A stretch of 64,000 nucleotides of DNA. It comes from Podospora comata (Eukaryota; Ascomycota; Sordariomycetes; Sordariales; Podosporaceae). Of the stretch, positions 49,125 to 59,948 are shown piece by piece; within the stretch, counting starts at the first letter, position 1, and each line of letters opens with the position of its first letter. The position numbers and the translations under genes were made by a program. The stretch is from assembly GCA_017354895.1 (NCBI GenBank), contig CP071493.1:3286001-3350000 (forward strand), given 5' to 3'. Below the pieces are notes generated by a model that was not told the origin of the DNA, did no database searches, and was given only the letters and a program-made list of their open reading frames with translations.

Positions 49125-51258
49125 CTTGTGTGCTGATATATACTGGTGTATGAACACCAGGTATGTGGAACTCTCCGTGTTGCAAGAAAAGAGCAAAACC
49201 AGAGCCGGTAAACAACCGCGGGTAAAACGGGAGGGGCTTCTCTCTTAAAAGGTTTCCCTCCTCAGCTGCTGACTGCTACACGTTTGAAGCCACAAACAGC
49301 GGTGGGTGGGTGGTGGTGTGGGTGTGGGTGTGGGCTATCTTCCCACTCGTCGAAAGGCGTAGCAAGATCAAGGTGGGGAGAGAAGAAGAAGAAGAAAAAG
49401 AAGAAGAGGGGGGGTGTGCAGTAAGTCTGTCTGTACTGGTGGCAAGGATGTCGGCACCGGGGCCTCTCGATTGCTGGCGAGCGAGCCTTGTCCTCACTCG
49501 CAGGGAGCTGATAGTATGTGCTCGGTAAAGTCAAGATGCAGAACCAAATCACAGCAGTGGACCACAAACCTCCTAGATTTTGGGGCAACCGACCATTATG
49601 AACAAACCACCACCACAGATACAACCACATCAAATTGGGTGTTGCCATCACCCACACAGACAAAGAGGCTCAAAAAGTCAGATCACGACTGCTGCCCCTG
49701 TCCCGCGCCAAGTGGAAGACAAGAAAACGTGGTGACTAAACAGTCACAAAGAATCATCACACAAAGGGGTCTAGACTGATGTGGCGGAATAGCAACATAA
49801 GCATAGCCTTGGCTGGAATCCCCCCATCTCCTACTGTCTTTTTCGAGATTCGAAGCAAGCCAAAATCTGACGTGCCTGTTGTGAGCAGCAGCAGCAGCAG
49901 CAGCCAAGATAGTGAGATCCCTTCCTGCCAAGGGGCCCTCTTCATGGCCCGACAAAAATAAACAAATAAAGACATAAAAAGGCTACCAACACTCGTCGGA
50001 ACCCCATCCCCAAATCTCAACTGTTTCGTCTATTCTCTCTTCTGTCTCACAGAACCAAAGGCGAAGAACCTCCGAGTAACCTCAAACGGCCCTTTCAAAT
50101 CCATGGCTTGACGTCTGCAGTCTTCCGGCTCGCAGTTTCACCACCATATTGTCCCAAAAAGGCAGGTAAAACCAAAAGAACAAATTAAAAAAAAACGTCA
50201 GCAGAAAAGTCCAGCCCACTTGATGGCCGCCAAGGAGGGACGACAGATACAGTGGAGCTGCCAACTTGCCAAGAGCCCATCAGCCGATACGGATCCGCAC
50301 ATAGGGCCGCGAGATGCTCGAGGAAATCCACGATTCGTCGGAAACATCACGACCTTCCCCACTTGAAGCTGGTCCAATCGTTGCCAAGGTCTGGCTCTTA
50401 CCGTGTTGGGGATAGCTCTGCGAATTCCATCCTCAGCCCTGGGAACCCTGTAAACTTTAAAGGAACCCTCAAGAAGATACAGAGGCCAGCAGTTGCTTCA
50501 CACTCAATACATCGAGACGGTATTTGGGAATATTGGACATATCGTTTGATTGTCTATGTGTATCGCATTGTACATGCCACGGATACCCGAAGCCGGCTGA
50601 TGTTAGACTGGGGGCGGTTGACCATCATGTCATCCTGCGGTGAATATCATCGCCTAACCGAACTGTTGGTCCTGCCTGTGGCTTGTGCCCGTAGGAATTG
50701 CCCTTCCTGCGCCGTCAGATAGGATGGTCCATCGATTTCGCTTGTGCTTCGAACAAGGAGATGGTGCCAAATTAATGCCCAATCTCAGCATGATAGCTAA
50801 CCACAATATTGTTGGAGTATGGATATTTTGCTCTCATCGTCCCGTCCCGTCCACCAACCATCTCACGGCCAAAGCAGCAACAGCCGTCGGGAGCGTCGTG
50901 GTGAAATCCGCCAGTCTGGATCCCTTGCGCCATCCCCGCCTTTGGATACTGTTCCCCCAACGCCAAGGTCCGAGCCTCCACATGTCGAAGAGGGATCCGG
51001 AGACAAAGTGCGACATGCCAATTGGGTCGCTGTCGTGGCTTATTCCATGCTCCGGGTTGTTGAAGCCTCAACCCTGCCACGGTGAATGGCCGAAGAGCGA
51101 TGGGGATCCTTCCGCTGACAGTTGGTGAACAACGCGTCCCGATTGGTTGTGAGGGATGTTTGTTTCCCGAGCTTTTCGACATCGAGATATGTATATCAAA
51201 CCATCGGTGACGGCCGTCCATATATTCAAGAAATCGTCGACACTTCACTAGTGCTGAT
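49125..51258. other. 2.1 kb intergenic
   Basis: Promoter of the serine-rich protein gene at the left and 3' flank of alg6 at the right. A GAA-rich tract lies at 49378-49410 and a short CAG run near 49889-49903. Open frames up to 180 codons on both strands lack similarity and splice support. No RNA gene seen. Confidence 0.5.
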
Positions 51259-53077
51259 CTAGTTTGTTTTGGCCTTGCTCCTCTTGCCCGCCAAGGCCTG
51301 GGGCAAAATGTCACTCTGCAACACCAGTCTGCTAAAGCACCATAGATAGCACAGGGCGAAGCCAGCAGCTCCTACACCTACGTTAGCCACAACCCACAAG
51401 TCTGGCTTGTCCGAAGGCGGCTGTAAGTTAAGTTCGAGCACATGCCACATTGCCATGGCCAGGTAGAAGGCTCCATGAATCAAAGCCGTGACGATCTTCT
51501 TGAAAGATGCTTGACCGTCCAGAGTGTAGACGCTGAGCGAAGTTGGCGGTAATCCAAGAAGGTAGGCCCAGAGCAGCGTCAGTACAGCGTATGGCACGCG
51601 CAAGTCGACCCTCTGCAAAAGAGGGAACATGGTCCAGCAGCCCAGAATGTTGGCGAAACCAACCCAGGCCCTGATTTCCTTGCTCAGTCCCTGGCTTCCC
51701 GCCAGCAATAGTGTCATTGGTGCCAACGGAAGCAAGACGCTCTTTTCGTGAACCTGATAGCTGAACAGGAAAAAACCCCAAGCGGTTGTTGCGAAGGCCA
51801 GAGGGAGGAGATCCTTTCTCGGCCGGACCAGAAGGATCAGGTTGGGTGGAATGATGGAAGCGAGGGTCGCAATCAACGACATGCGCTGAAGCAACTCGGC
51901 CGGAAGGTGCTTGATCTTGACTACCACGTTCAAAGCACACCAAAAGTTGGCAACCTTGTCCTCAAACAAACCGCGGGCAAAGGGAAAGACCCGGTGGACC
52001 ATCTGAACGAGCTGCTCCACGATAGGGTAGTAAAACGCCTTGGGGTCAAGATAAGCTGCCAATCCCTGGAACAATGGTAGTGGTGCTGGCTTTGACCGAA
52101 TGCCCTGCTTCCACTCCTTGTAGGCACCGAGGACGAAAGGCAAAAGCAGAATAGCGAAAGCAATAACCGTAACCAGCGCAATCCTGATGAACCGCAACAC
52201 GTTGATCTTGGGAGAGAAGCAGCTCCCAAGAAGGAATGCAAACACCGGGAAAGCGTAGTAGAGCGCCATCTGCTTGAACCCAAGAGCAGCAACGAAGAAA
52301 ACCGCAGACCACAAGTATCGACCAGCAAGCATGCTCGACATGCTCGCCACCACAAATCCAAGCATAACGGTATTGTACTGAAAGTGGATATGATCGATCA
52401 GGATGTTCCCCGGTTGCATGAGGATGGCGGCGAGAGAAATCGAAGCCGACCAACTCGTAACACCGCTTAGCCTGCTGAAACGACGGACGAAGATGACGAC
52501 GGCGGGGATGTAGATGAGGTATTCAGACACCATCACAGTCCCCCTCATGAATATCTTCAGGTTCGGATCATGTACACCGCGGGACTTGTAGAGGGCGAAC
52601 CACGAAGGATCAATGAGCGAACCGATCTTGCCGCAGAGCCAGCTGTGGTAGGCCGTCAATGGTGGGTAATCGAGACCCCACCATTGCAAATCGTGAAAGT
52701 ACCATTGCGTGATGGGTAGGTGTGTTGTAATTTCCATCCAGTGCCTCTGTGCCTCGTAGTCGCCGAACATGGGTGGTTTCTGGAAGCCTATGTAAACGTC
52801 AGTCTTCGGACAACATTTCAAAAACTGAACAGCGAACTATACCAGAATACCCCCAAAGACCAGCCGCCCACCTAAAAAGACCAACGACCATCAAGATTAT
52901 GGGGAGTATCTCCCATTGCGACGCCGAGCCCCTGGCGGGCCAGAAGAAAGCTGCGAGGGGGAACGATGGGGCGCGTCCTGAGGATTCGACAGAGATCGAG
53001 TGGCCGAGGTTGCTGGGCCCGCCAGCTCCTTTGGCCTTTCGCCTTGGCTTGTGAGGTGATGGCGTGTGTCCTGCCAT
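51259..53077 (-). CDS. alg6: dolichyl-P-Glc:Man9GlcNAc2-PP-dolichol alpha-1,3-glucosyltransferase Alg6
   Basis: ER membrane enzyme that adds the first glucose to the lipid-linked oligosaccharide used for N-glycosylation. Two exons (52843-53077, 51259-52787) give 587 residues, in the family range. The lumenal signature after the first membrane segment is PPMFGDYEAQRHWMEIT, followed by LPITQWYFHDLQWWGLDYPPLTAYHSW (about 85-130), typical of Alg6 rather than Alg8. Other family motifs are HFQYNTVMLG and LFSYQVHEKSVLL. About ten or more hydrophobic segments follow. The first exon holds a basic N-terminus (MAGHTPSPHKPRRKAKGAGG) and the first membrane helix. The C-terminus is KRSKAKTN, with basic residues but no strict KKxx. 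It is divergent from palC across 356 bases. Confidence 0.95.
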
Positions 53078-53433
53078 GATCGCCGAGTCTGTGGTGATTT
53101 CAACAAGAAAAGAAGTCCAAGTGCGCGTCTCTGGAACTTTTTGGTGCCGCTGACAGCAATCTGTCATGTGCTGTGGAGCTCCAATTCGTGCCAGGTGCTC
53201 CACTTGACAGGGGAGCTGCCCGTGGGGTTTCTTGGGGAAAGCTCCAATTTCCGGTCGACAGGGGTCCGTTTGCGCCCAGCGACACGGTCCGCCAGCAGCT
53301 GCCCGTGACCTGTGATGTCACCCCTGAAAAGAGCTGCCCCTCCCCCATTGAACCCCTCGTCGCGCCTATCGTGAAGCTTCACAACTGAGTTGGTGATGTT
53401 CTATTCTCTATATATGCAGCGTCTCTAGCCAAA
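53078..53433. promoter_or_regulatory. short divergent promoter alg6 / palC
   Basis: Only 356 bases separate the two start codons. One GCCARG hexamer (gccagg, 53190-53195), the core site of PacC-type regulators, lies inside. A tatata element at 53408-53414 is just before the palC ATG. Confidence 0.5.
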
Positions 53434-54955
53434 ATGCCTTACCCCTTCACCCTCCCCACCACCTCCTCCTTCTCCTTCTCCTCCTCCTTCACCTGCGAAT
53501 CCCACCCCTCCCTCCCCCTCAACGCTAGCACCCACCGCGGCGTGGTCCGCGACACCCTCAAAAAGTTCAAACGCTTGCCCCCCCATTCCCAATCCCCCGC
53601 CCTCTCCTCCCTCATCTCCTCCCTCCACTCCTACCTCCCCTACCTCTTCGCCCTCGACGCCGGCCTCACCCCCCACCCCTCCCACCACCACCCCGAAGAA
53701 ATAACCGTAACGCTCCTCACCGCCCCCCAAATCCAATGGCGACCAACCCTCTCCTCCCTCCCCCCCATCCCCGGCCGTGAGCCCCCCCGCCTGAAAATCA
53801 CCTCCCTCGAATACGACCTCTTCTTCACCCTCACCACCCTCGCCGCAGCCCTCACCCTCCAATCCCGCCTCCACCTCCACCCCCTCTACCTAACCACCAC
53901 CGCACCCGTCGGAACCACCCAGCGCCAAACCGCCATCTCCTCCGCGACCAAATCCCTCCTCGACGCAGCCTCCATATACGACTACCTATCCACCCGCTCC
54001 GAATCTCTTTCCTCGCCTCCCCCGTCGAACGACATATCCCCCCCCACCATCCGCGCGCTTCGATCCCTCGCCCTAGCCGAAGCAACACTGCTAGCCGTCC
54101 TAAAAGACGACCCTTACCCTGCCATCGTCCTCCAGCAGCGCAACGAGAATGACACGGAGTGGATGTACAAATCCCCCGACATTCCCAAAGTCCGCGCCCA
54201 CCTCTTTGCTCGGCTCTGTCTTGCTGCTGCGGAGCACGCTAGCCAGGCTTATGCGCTGGTGAACAGCCACAAGATCAATGCTGATTTTATCAAATACCTT
54301 GATGACCTGAGGCGGACGGCCAGGGCGAAAGCCTGTCGGTTTTTCGGGATTGATGCTGAGCTGGGAGGGGAGCAGGGGAAAGGGATCGGGTGGTTGTGGG
54401 CTGGGTTGAAGGAGTTGGGTGTGGAGCGGGAAGGGAAACATGGCTCCTCTGGTAGTGGGGAGAAGGCAAAGTCGTCGTTGATGAAAGGGCTCAAAAAGGA
54501 GTGGACAGAAAGGAGGGAGGATAAAAAGATTGAAAAGGGGCTGGATTGGGGCGCGGATGCGGGGAGGTTAGAGGAAAGAAGGGTGATTGAGATGTTGGAG
54601 GGGAAGTGGGTGAGGCAGAATGATACGGTACGTTGTTTGCTGGGCGAAGAGAATATTGCAAATATATATATATGGCTAACAACTTTCAAAAAAGATCATG
54701 ACACAACCCATCCCACCCATCGGCCCACTGTTGGCGCAAATGCCTACCGGTCGAGAAATCCATACTGTCAAGCCCTTCCAGCCACCACTGCTTGAACCAA
54801 ACGTTTTGGAGGCGATGAGAGCGCCCCCAGACAGGTCAGATGAATATGGGAACTACCCCAGTTCAGACGAGGAAACAGCTGTAGATTCCTCCATGGCGGG
54901 CGCCTTCCCCGGCACACAAGGGGAATACAGGACAGGAACACCAAATTATTACTAG
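53434..54955 (+). CDS. palC: pH-response regulator palC
   Basis: BRO1-like-domain protein of the fungal ambient-pH (Pal/Rim) pathway. It links the plasma-membrane sensor to ESCRT-III and PalA so that PacC can be processed. Two exons (53434-54627, 54695-54955) give 484 residues. It starts [19 protein letters not shown], then [16 protein letters not shown], the palC form of the BRO1-like N-terminus. The helical region with [22 protein letters not shown] and [27 protein letters not shown] (about 255-310) and the C-terminal [22 protein letters not shown] are family hallmarks. The first exon is heavily C-rich at third positions up to about 54100, then switches to G-rich use. The intron has a GTACGT donor, a gctaac branch site and an AT run. 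Confidence 0.92.
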
Positions 54956-55669
54956 CAGCTGACTGACATACTGACATTTGGCGACATGATCACGAAAAAC
55001 TACATATATTACAGAGCCGGGGAAAAGCAAGCGACCGTTCTATACCCCCCCCTTTTTTTTTGTAACAAGAAAATATAATATCATTTTTGTTTTCGCCATA
55101 AAGCGAAACCTCAAGACACACCTACCCCAAAACATATACCTATGAACCAATGCTCCCATCTCTGAAAAAGTCCTAGTGATTCCCCTGTCCCGGTTTCCAA
55201 GGAGCCCTGACAGCCGGAATCTTGACTCCTCCTGTCACTGTGCTGCCATATTTTTGTTTTATTTTTCGCTCGACGCCGCCCTTATTAACAAAGGCGGGGC
55301 TCTTGTCCATCCTCCTCCTCTGATTCCTCCTCTCACTTCTGTTTTAGCCTCCTTCTCCTGCTGCTTCTTTCTGATTTTGTCAAAAGCCCCCTTTTTCGTG
55401 TCAGCAGGCTTTTTGGGTCTCTTGGGCCTTTCGGGCTTCTAGTCCTCTGGTAAATCTTCCGGCTCCTCCTCTGATTCTTCCTCTCGCTTCTGTTTAGCCT
55501 CCTTCTCCTGCTGCTTCTTTCTGATTTTGTCAAAGGCCCCCTTTTTCGTGTCAGCAGGCTTTTTGGACCTTTTGGGCCTTTCGGGCTTCTAGTCCTCTGG
55601 TACGTCTTCCTCCTCGGGGGTGTCACGGCGCTCCTTCTTCTCCTCGACGGGCCTCTCAGACTGCTGCTC
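54956..55669. other. convergent intergenic, palC / leo1, with repeat
   Basis: Shared 3' flank. From about 55260 to 55669 it is protein-like when read on the minus strand in the leo1 frame, and contains a 150-bp tandem duplication. Confidence 0.65.
55311..55612. repeat. 150-bp tandem duplication
   Basis: Two copies, about 55311-55460 and 55461-55612, differ at a handful of positions, including a one-base length difference in a T run (gttttagcc against gtttagcc). The agcct landmark lies at 55346 and 55496, exactly 150 bases apart. The unit reads as 50 codons in the leo1 frame. Confidence 0.85.
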
Positions 55670-56949
55670 CTATTCGTCATCATCATCATTAACAACCCGC
55701 CTCCTGCGGCGATGAGAAGCAGCCGGGGCGTCGTCATCATCATCCCCATCAGCATCCTCCTCCGGGTCAGCCGTCCTCTGCCTCTTCGCCCTCGGCCTCT
55801 CATCCTCATCCTCATCATCCAGAATATCCTCCTCCTCGTCATCCTCGACGACATCATCATCTTCGTCACTACCGACCAAAAACCCGTCGTCCATGTCGTA
55901 GTTGTCCGTGCGGCGCGCCCCGCTGGGAAGATCATCGTCAGAATCATATTCAGGACGGCGATGCTTCTTCTTGGCTCCGCCCGGCGCACCACGTTTCCTG
56001 GATCCTCCCGCTCCACGCCTACCCTCCAAGTCGCCAATGGAAAGAGCCCCGCCCTTGTACCGACTCCCTGCTCCCTCAGAGCGCGCAGCCGCTGTCTCCC
56101 GACGGCGCTGGTTCTTTGCCCGTTCCTTCTCGGCGAGCTCGGCCTCTCTCTTCTTGCGCTCGGGGTCCTCGTTGGTGGCGATGAGCCTGCTGGTGGTGCT
56201 CTCCTTCTTGTTCATATTAAGACCTGCCACCAGGCGGTCGAAGGCGGCATCCTGGAGTTCCTCGGGAGGCTTGATGGAGTATTGCTCGGTGTAGTGACCG
56301 ACGATTAACAAGGAATTGGTCGTTAGATGGGCAGCTGCCGCGTATTCATGTGCATCCTTAACGTCTTGATACGGCTCATTAGGCGGTCCGACGAGTGAGT
56401 TGGATGTGATCTCGTAATGATCGTCTCCGATCTGGAGGGTCGTGGAACCATCGCTCCATCTGTGAATGTTGGCATTACTCTTAAGCTTCCCCGTCTTGGG
56501 ATCGCGGCGCCACATGATTGATGGGATAGGGTTTTCGGAATTGGCATTGTTGAGCTCCCACTTGGAGGGCTGCCACTCGTCGGGTTTGTATTCTACTGGG
56601 TTGAACTTGAGGAAGTTTGGTACTTTGAGGTTGTGAAGCTGTTGGTGGGAACTATTAGTGATGCATTGGAGCCATTGATACAGAGACCCATTCTTACCGT
56701 GTTGTCTTTTGATTTTGGGATTCGATGCCGGTAGAGAGGGATCGATTCGGCCAGGTGCTGAGAGTCCCTATCCTCACGCGGGTAATCGTCCTCATCTTCG
56801 ATGCGGTCGCGGTCATCCTCTCTGTCCGATTCCAGGTCGCGATCGCTAAGCACATTGCCCTGATCCGACATCACCTCGTCCCCCTCGTCTCCAAAGAGGT
56901 CGTCACCACCCTCCTCGGGGAGGTCGATAATATCCTCCGAGTCGGACAT
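55670..56949 (-). CDS. leo1: Paf1 complex subunit Leo1
   Basis: Subunit of the Paf1 elongation complex, which travels with RNA polymerase II and supports H2B ubiquitylation and H3K4/K36 methylation. Two exons (56698-56949, 55670-56638) give 406 residues. An acidic start (MSDSEDIIDLPEEGGDDLFG) precedes the Leo1 domain (about 85-240): LHNLKVPNFLKFNPVEY, NIHRWSDGSTTLQIGDDHYEI, TTNSLLIVGHYTEQYS, with the usual RLIATNEDPERKKREAELAE after it. A long charged tail follows, with basic and acidic clusters (RPRAKRQRTADPEEDADGD) up to RRVVNDDDDE and a TAG. Beyond this stop the same frame stays charged and protein-like. It is divergent from mob2. Confidence 0.93.
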
Positions 56950-57422
56950 GGTGGAGGAATTGCCTGTTGTTAATCGGGTTTCTTTGGTAGGATCGGATGG
57001 AAAACGCTGTCGCGATCGAGTCTGATGACAGGTAAGGCGATCGTGATTTTCCTAACAATAAAGGAAAAGGAAGAGTGTGAAGGACTGTGGAGTGCGCTTG
57101 GAAGGTTTGCGGTTGCTCTCGAAGCTCGACACCACCGGCGGCGCGTTGCCGATTGGAAGTGTGGCTCAAGAACGCGCTAAGAAAATATCCGATAACGATA
57201 AGAATTGGCTTGGTTGGGTACATGTGGCGGTGCATATGGCGGGGATCCCCTCCAAGGTGGTGAGGTGCTGGCACTGTCAGGGGTCCAGGTGCTCCAGCAG
57301 CAGACCGATTCGATACAAGAAACAATTTCGTGACGGGGTTTAGTCAACGCTACATCGTACGAAAACACCTTGTTTCAACCTGTTTCCCGGACGGCTGCTC
57401 TCCAGACATACTCACACCGACA
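56950..57422. promoter_or_regulatory. divergent promoter region leo1 / mob2
   Basis: A 473-base gap between the leo1 start and the likely mob2 first exon. No gene seen. Confidence 0.55.
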
Positions 57423-59224
57423 ATGTCCAACCTCTTTTCTGGAATGTGAGTCGCCTCCATCCGCTCCGTCTCCTGTTCCCCGCAAACCTCCATCTCTCGC
57501 CAAAGCCCTCCCCCCGGTCTCGGTCCAGCGAGCCCAATCTCCCAATCCGCACCCAAGAGCGAGGCAAGAGCTTCTCAAACTCAACTCTTTTGTGTTTTTG
57601 CCCCTGTTTTTGGTTGATTTATACATCTGCCGCTCTACCAAGTGGTTGTCAGCGCTTGCTGCTTGTTGCTTGCTGTATGCAAGGGTTAGGTAGCTGGGAA
57701 TGGGTTGGGCCCTGCAGTTACCATGCCGCCTCCCAAAACGTTCAGACCCGAGAACCTGGGTTTGATACAAACAAGCCAGTCACATTCTCAGCTCTCGATC
57801 AAGACCACGCTGCTCAGATCTCCCTCTTCATGTTTTAGATTGGGGAAGAGATGGATATAGGGGCTCTGGCTCTCAGACCAGGCAGTAATAAAAGATCCAC
57901 AAGTGTGGTTTGTTGCCCAACCAGGCACCCTTGGCTTGTTTCAAGTACAAGGCTGTCTGTTTCCTTCTTCTGGTCATCCAAAATAGTTGACACAAGGAGA
58001 AGGGGGGCGGACTTTGCTGAAATTATTTCGATCTTCTGGGCCTCTTGCATATATATTCTCCGCTCTACAACACACTAGCTCGGGTTTTAGCCGCGCTGAC
58101 ACATATATGTTATCTAGAAACGCCCGCTTCAGAGGCCAAAGAAGCCCAAACTCACCCGGTCCTGAACAGCAGCAGCACGCTCAGTCTCCTGTTCCTCCTC
58201 CGGAAATCCAAACACCCACTTCCACCACCTCAGTCAAGCTCCCACCACTTCCTACTTCGCCATCTCTGGCCGAGACCATCGGCATGGACCAATCAAGTGG
58301 CATGATCCCCACCGCAGAGGAGGTTTTGACCTCATATCACCTCCCCCCAACCAAGCCGCTCTGGCTAAATTGCAACTATGCAAAGCACATTGTCAAGGGT
58401 AACTTCTTGACCCTCAGCGCGAAGCCCAAGACTGTGGAGATGGGAGAGTGGGTTGCTCATCAAGGTAAGCTAGCAACATGCCATGGCGGTCAAGACAGGG
58501 GCCGTACATTGACCAATGTTCATAGTTGTTGACCACTGGCGAATGCTCGTAACATTCATCCGCCTGGTGCACGACAGGGAAGAGGATGGAACTTCTATCT
58601 GCAACTCCAGAAGGTGTCCCAAGATGTCAGCCGGAGCGTAGGTGACACCCAGCAAGACCGTATCATCATCACCCACTAACAATCTCCAGCAACCACTCCT
58701 TCACCTGGTTAAACTCCCGGCTCCAACCCGTCGAGATCCCAGCATACGAGTACCTCACCCTCGTACAACGATACATCTCTGGCAAAATCGACGACAACAA
58801 CATCTTCCCCTGCGACCCATCCGGCGTTTCCTACGCCGACAACCCGGCCTTTTGCACCCCCGTCCCAGAATCCGGCCAGGAGTGGATCGGAAAGAGAAGC
58901 GGCTTCCCCCAGAACTTCATGGAGACATGCCAGACCATCTTTCGGCAAATGTTTCGGGTTTATGCCCATCTGTACTGGTCCCACTTTGACGACCTGTTTG
59001 CCCTGAACCTGGAGAAGTCGATGAACAGCTGCTTTAGCCACTTCATCCTGACGGCCACGACGCTCAACCTCCTTAAGAAGGCGGATCTGGAGCCGATGCA
59101 GCCGTTGATTGATTTGTGGGCTGCGCTGGGGACTTTTCCTCAGGGGAGCAAGGCTTTTGAGGTGGCGAACTTGGCTGTGGGACAGCTGTTGGTGCAGAAG
59201 GCGGGTGGACCCCCGCAGAACTAG
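57423..59224 (+). CDS. mob2: Mob2-type activator of NDR/COT-1 kinase
   Basis: Mob proteins bind and activate NDR-family kinases; in filamentous fungi Mob2 works with COT-1 in hyphal tip growth. Four exons fit: 57423-57445, 58118-58464, 58526-58637 and 58690-59224, giving 338 residues. The Mob zinc site is present: Cys149 and Cys154 (CNSRRC), His254 and His259 (HLYWSH). Other family features are HIVKGNFLTLSAKPKTVEMGEWVAHQ and NHSFTWLNSRL. The first 80 residues are disordered and Pro/Ser-rich. The start is the least sure part: exon 1 (MSNLFSG) is joined over a 672-base intron to INARFRGQR, chosen for its GTGAGT donor, in-frame junction and resemblance to fungal Mob2 N-termini. A Met at 58111, inside what I call intron, would be the alternative. 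Mob2 rather than Mob1 is inferred from the motif wording. Confidence 0.83.
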
Positions 59225-59348
59225 GTGGGGGGCAGTTGTTGGTGGCTAGCGGGCTAGTAGTGGAAGAAGGTGAAGGAGAGGGATGAATATTTTGGAAGGG
59301 ATTTTTTTTTGGAAGCATGGCATTTTTGGTGCGCGGGATTTCGCAGAT

Positions 59349-59379
59349 ACACACACACAGAGACACACACACACACACA
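59349..59379. repeat. CA microsatellite
   Basis: Alternating ca units of about 31 bases with one ga interruption. Confidence 0.85.
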
Positions 59380-59764
59380 TCTGGGCTTGAAAGACATGGC
59401 GAAACTAAAAAGGACAAGACTGGACACAGGGTGGAAGTTGTCGTGTCGAAGAGCATCAAAGTTACGTTGCATTATATACAAAGGGGGAAAACTGGTAGTC
59501 CTGCTGAGTTGCATGAGCTAGAACATGAAGGCAATACAATCCAGATTTTATAACCATCTCAAGTGACCACTAGTTTATGTGTCATCATTGTTTGTTTATT
59601 ATTCATATCATCTACTAGGATATACCTCATGAATGATGATACAGCTTGTACCTCTCTCTCTCTCGTCCCAATAGACATCTAGTCTCCGCTGTACACATAG
59701 TTGCTCTTCCCTTTCAACCACCTAATGTCACAACAGCAAAAAGCTATTCCTAACAAGAGCAAGT

Positions 59765-59767
<3 letters not shown>

Positions 59768-59798
<31 letters not shown>
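59768..59798. repeat. poly(A) tract, 31 nt
   Basis: Uninterrupted A run on the + strand, 151 bases beyond the stop of the Mg2+ transporter gene, where it reads as T. Confidence 0.95.
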
Positions 59799-59800
<2 letters not shown>

Positions 59801-59948
59801 AACCTATACCCCGTCCCGGCCCCTAGGTACTCCAAGTGTGTGTATGCAAAACAATTCAACCGTGCCCAACCCCTCCCACCCACCCTCTCAACCCAGTGGT
59901 ATCCAAACCCCCAATCACTCTCCCCCCTCCCCATCCCCCCTCGTCTTT

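Larger units (their letters stand above)
59225..59948. other. convergent intergenic, mob2 / Mg transporter
   Basis: Shared 3' flank, with a CA microsatellite (59349-59379) and a 31-base poly(A) tract (59768-59798). No gene seen. Confidence 0.6.

Noticed and set aside
52040-52460. Long frames overlapping alg6 in other phases
   Set aside because: Composition shadows of the alg6 coding frame.
59768-59798. Poly(A) tract as the tail of a retroposed copy
   Set aside because: No coding or SINE-like sequence precedes it and no target duplication was seen; it lies in the 3' flank of a leftward gene.
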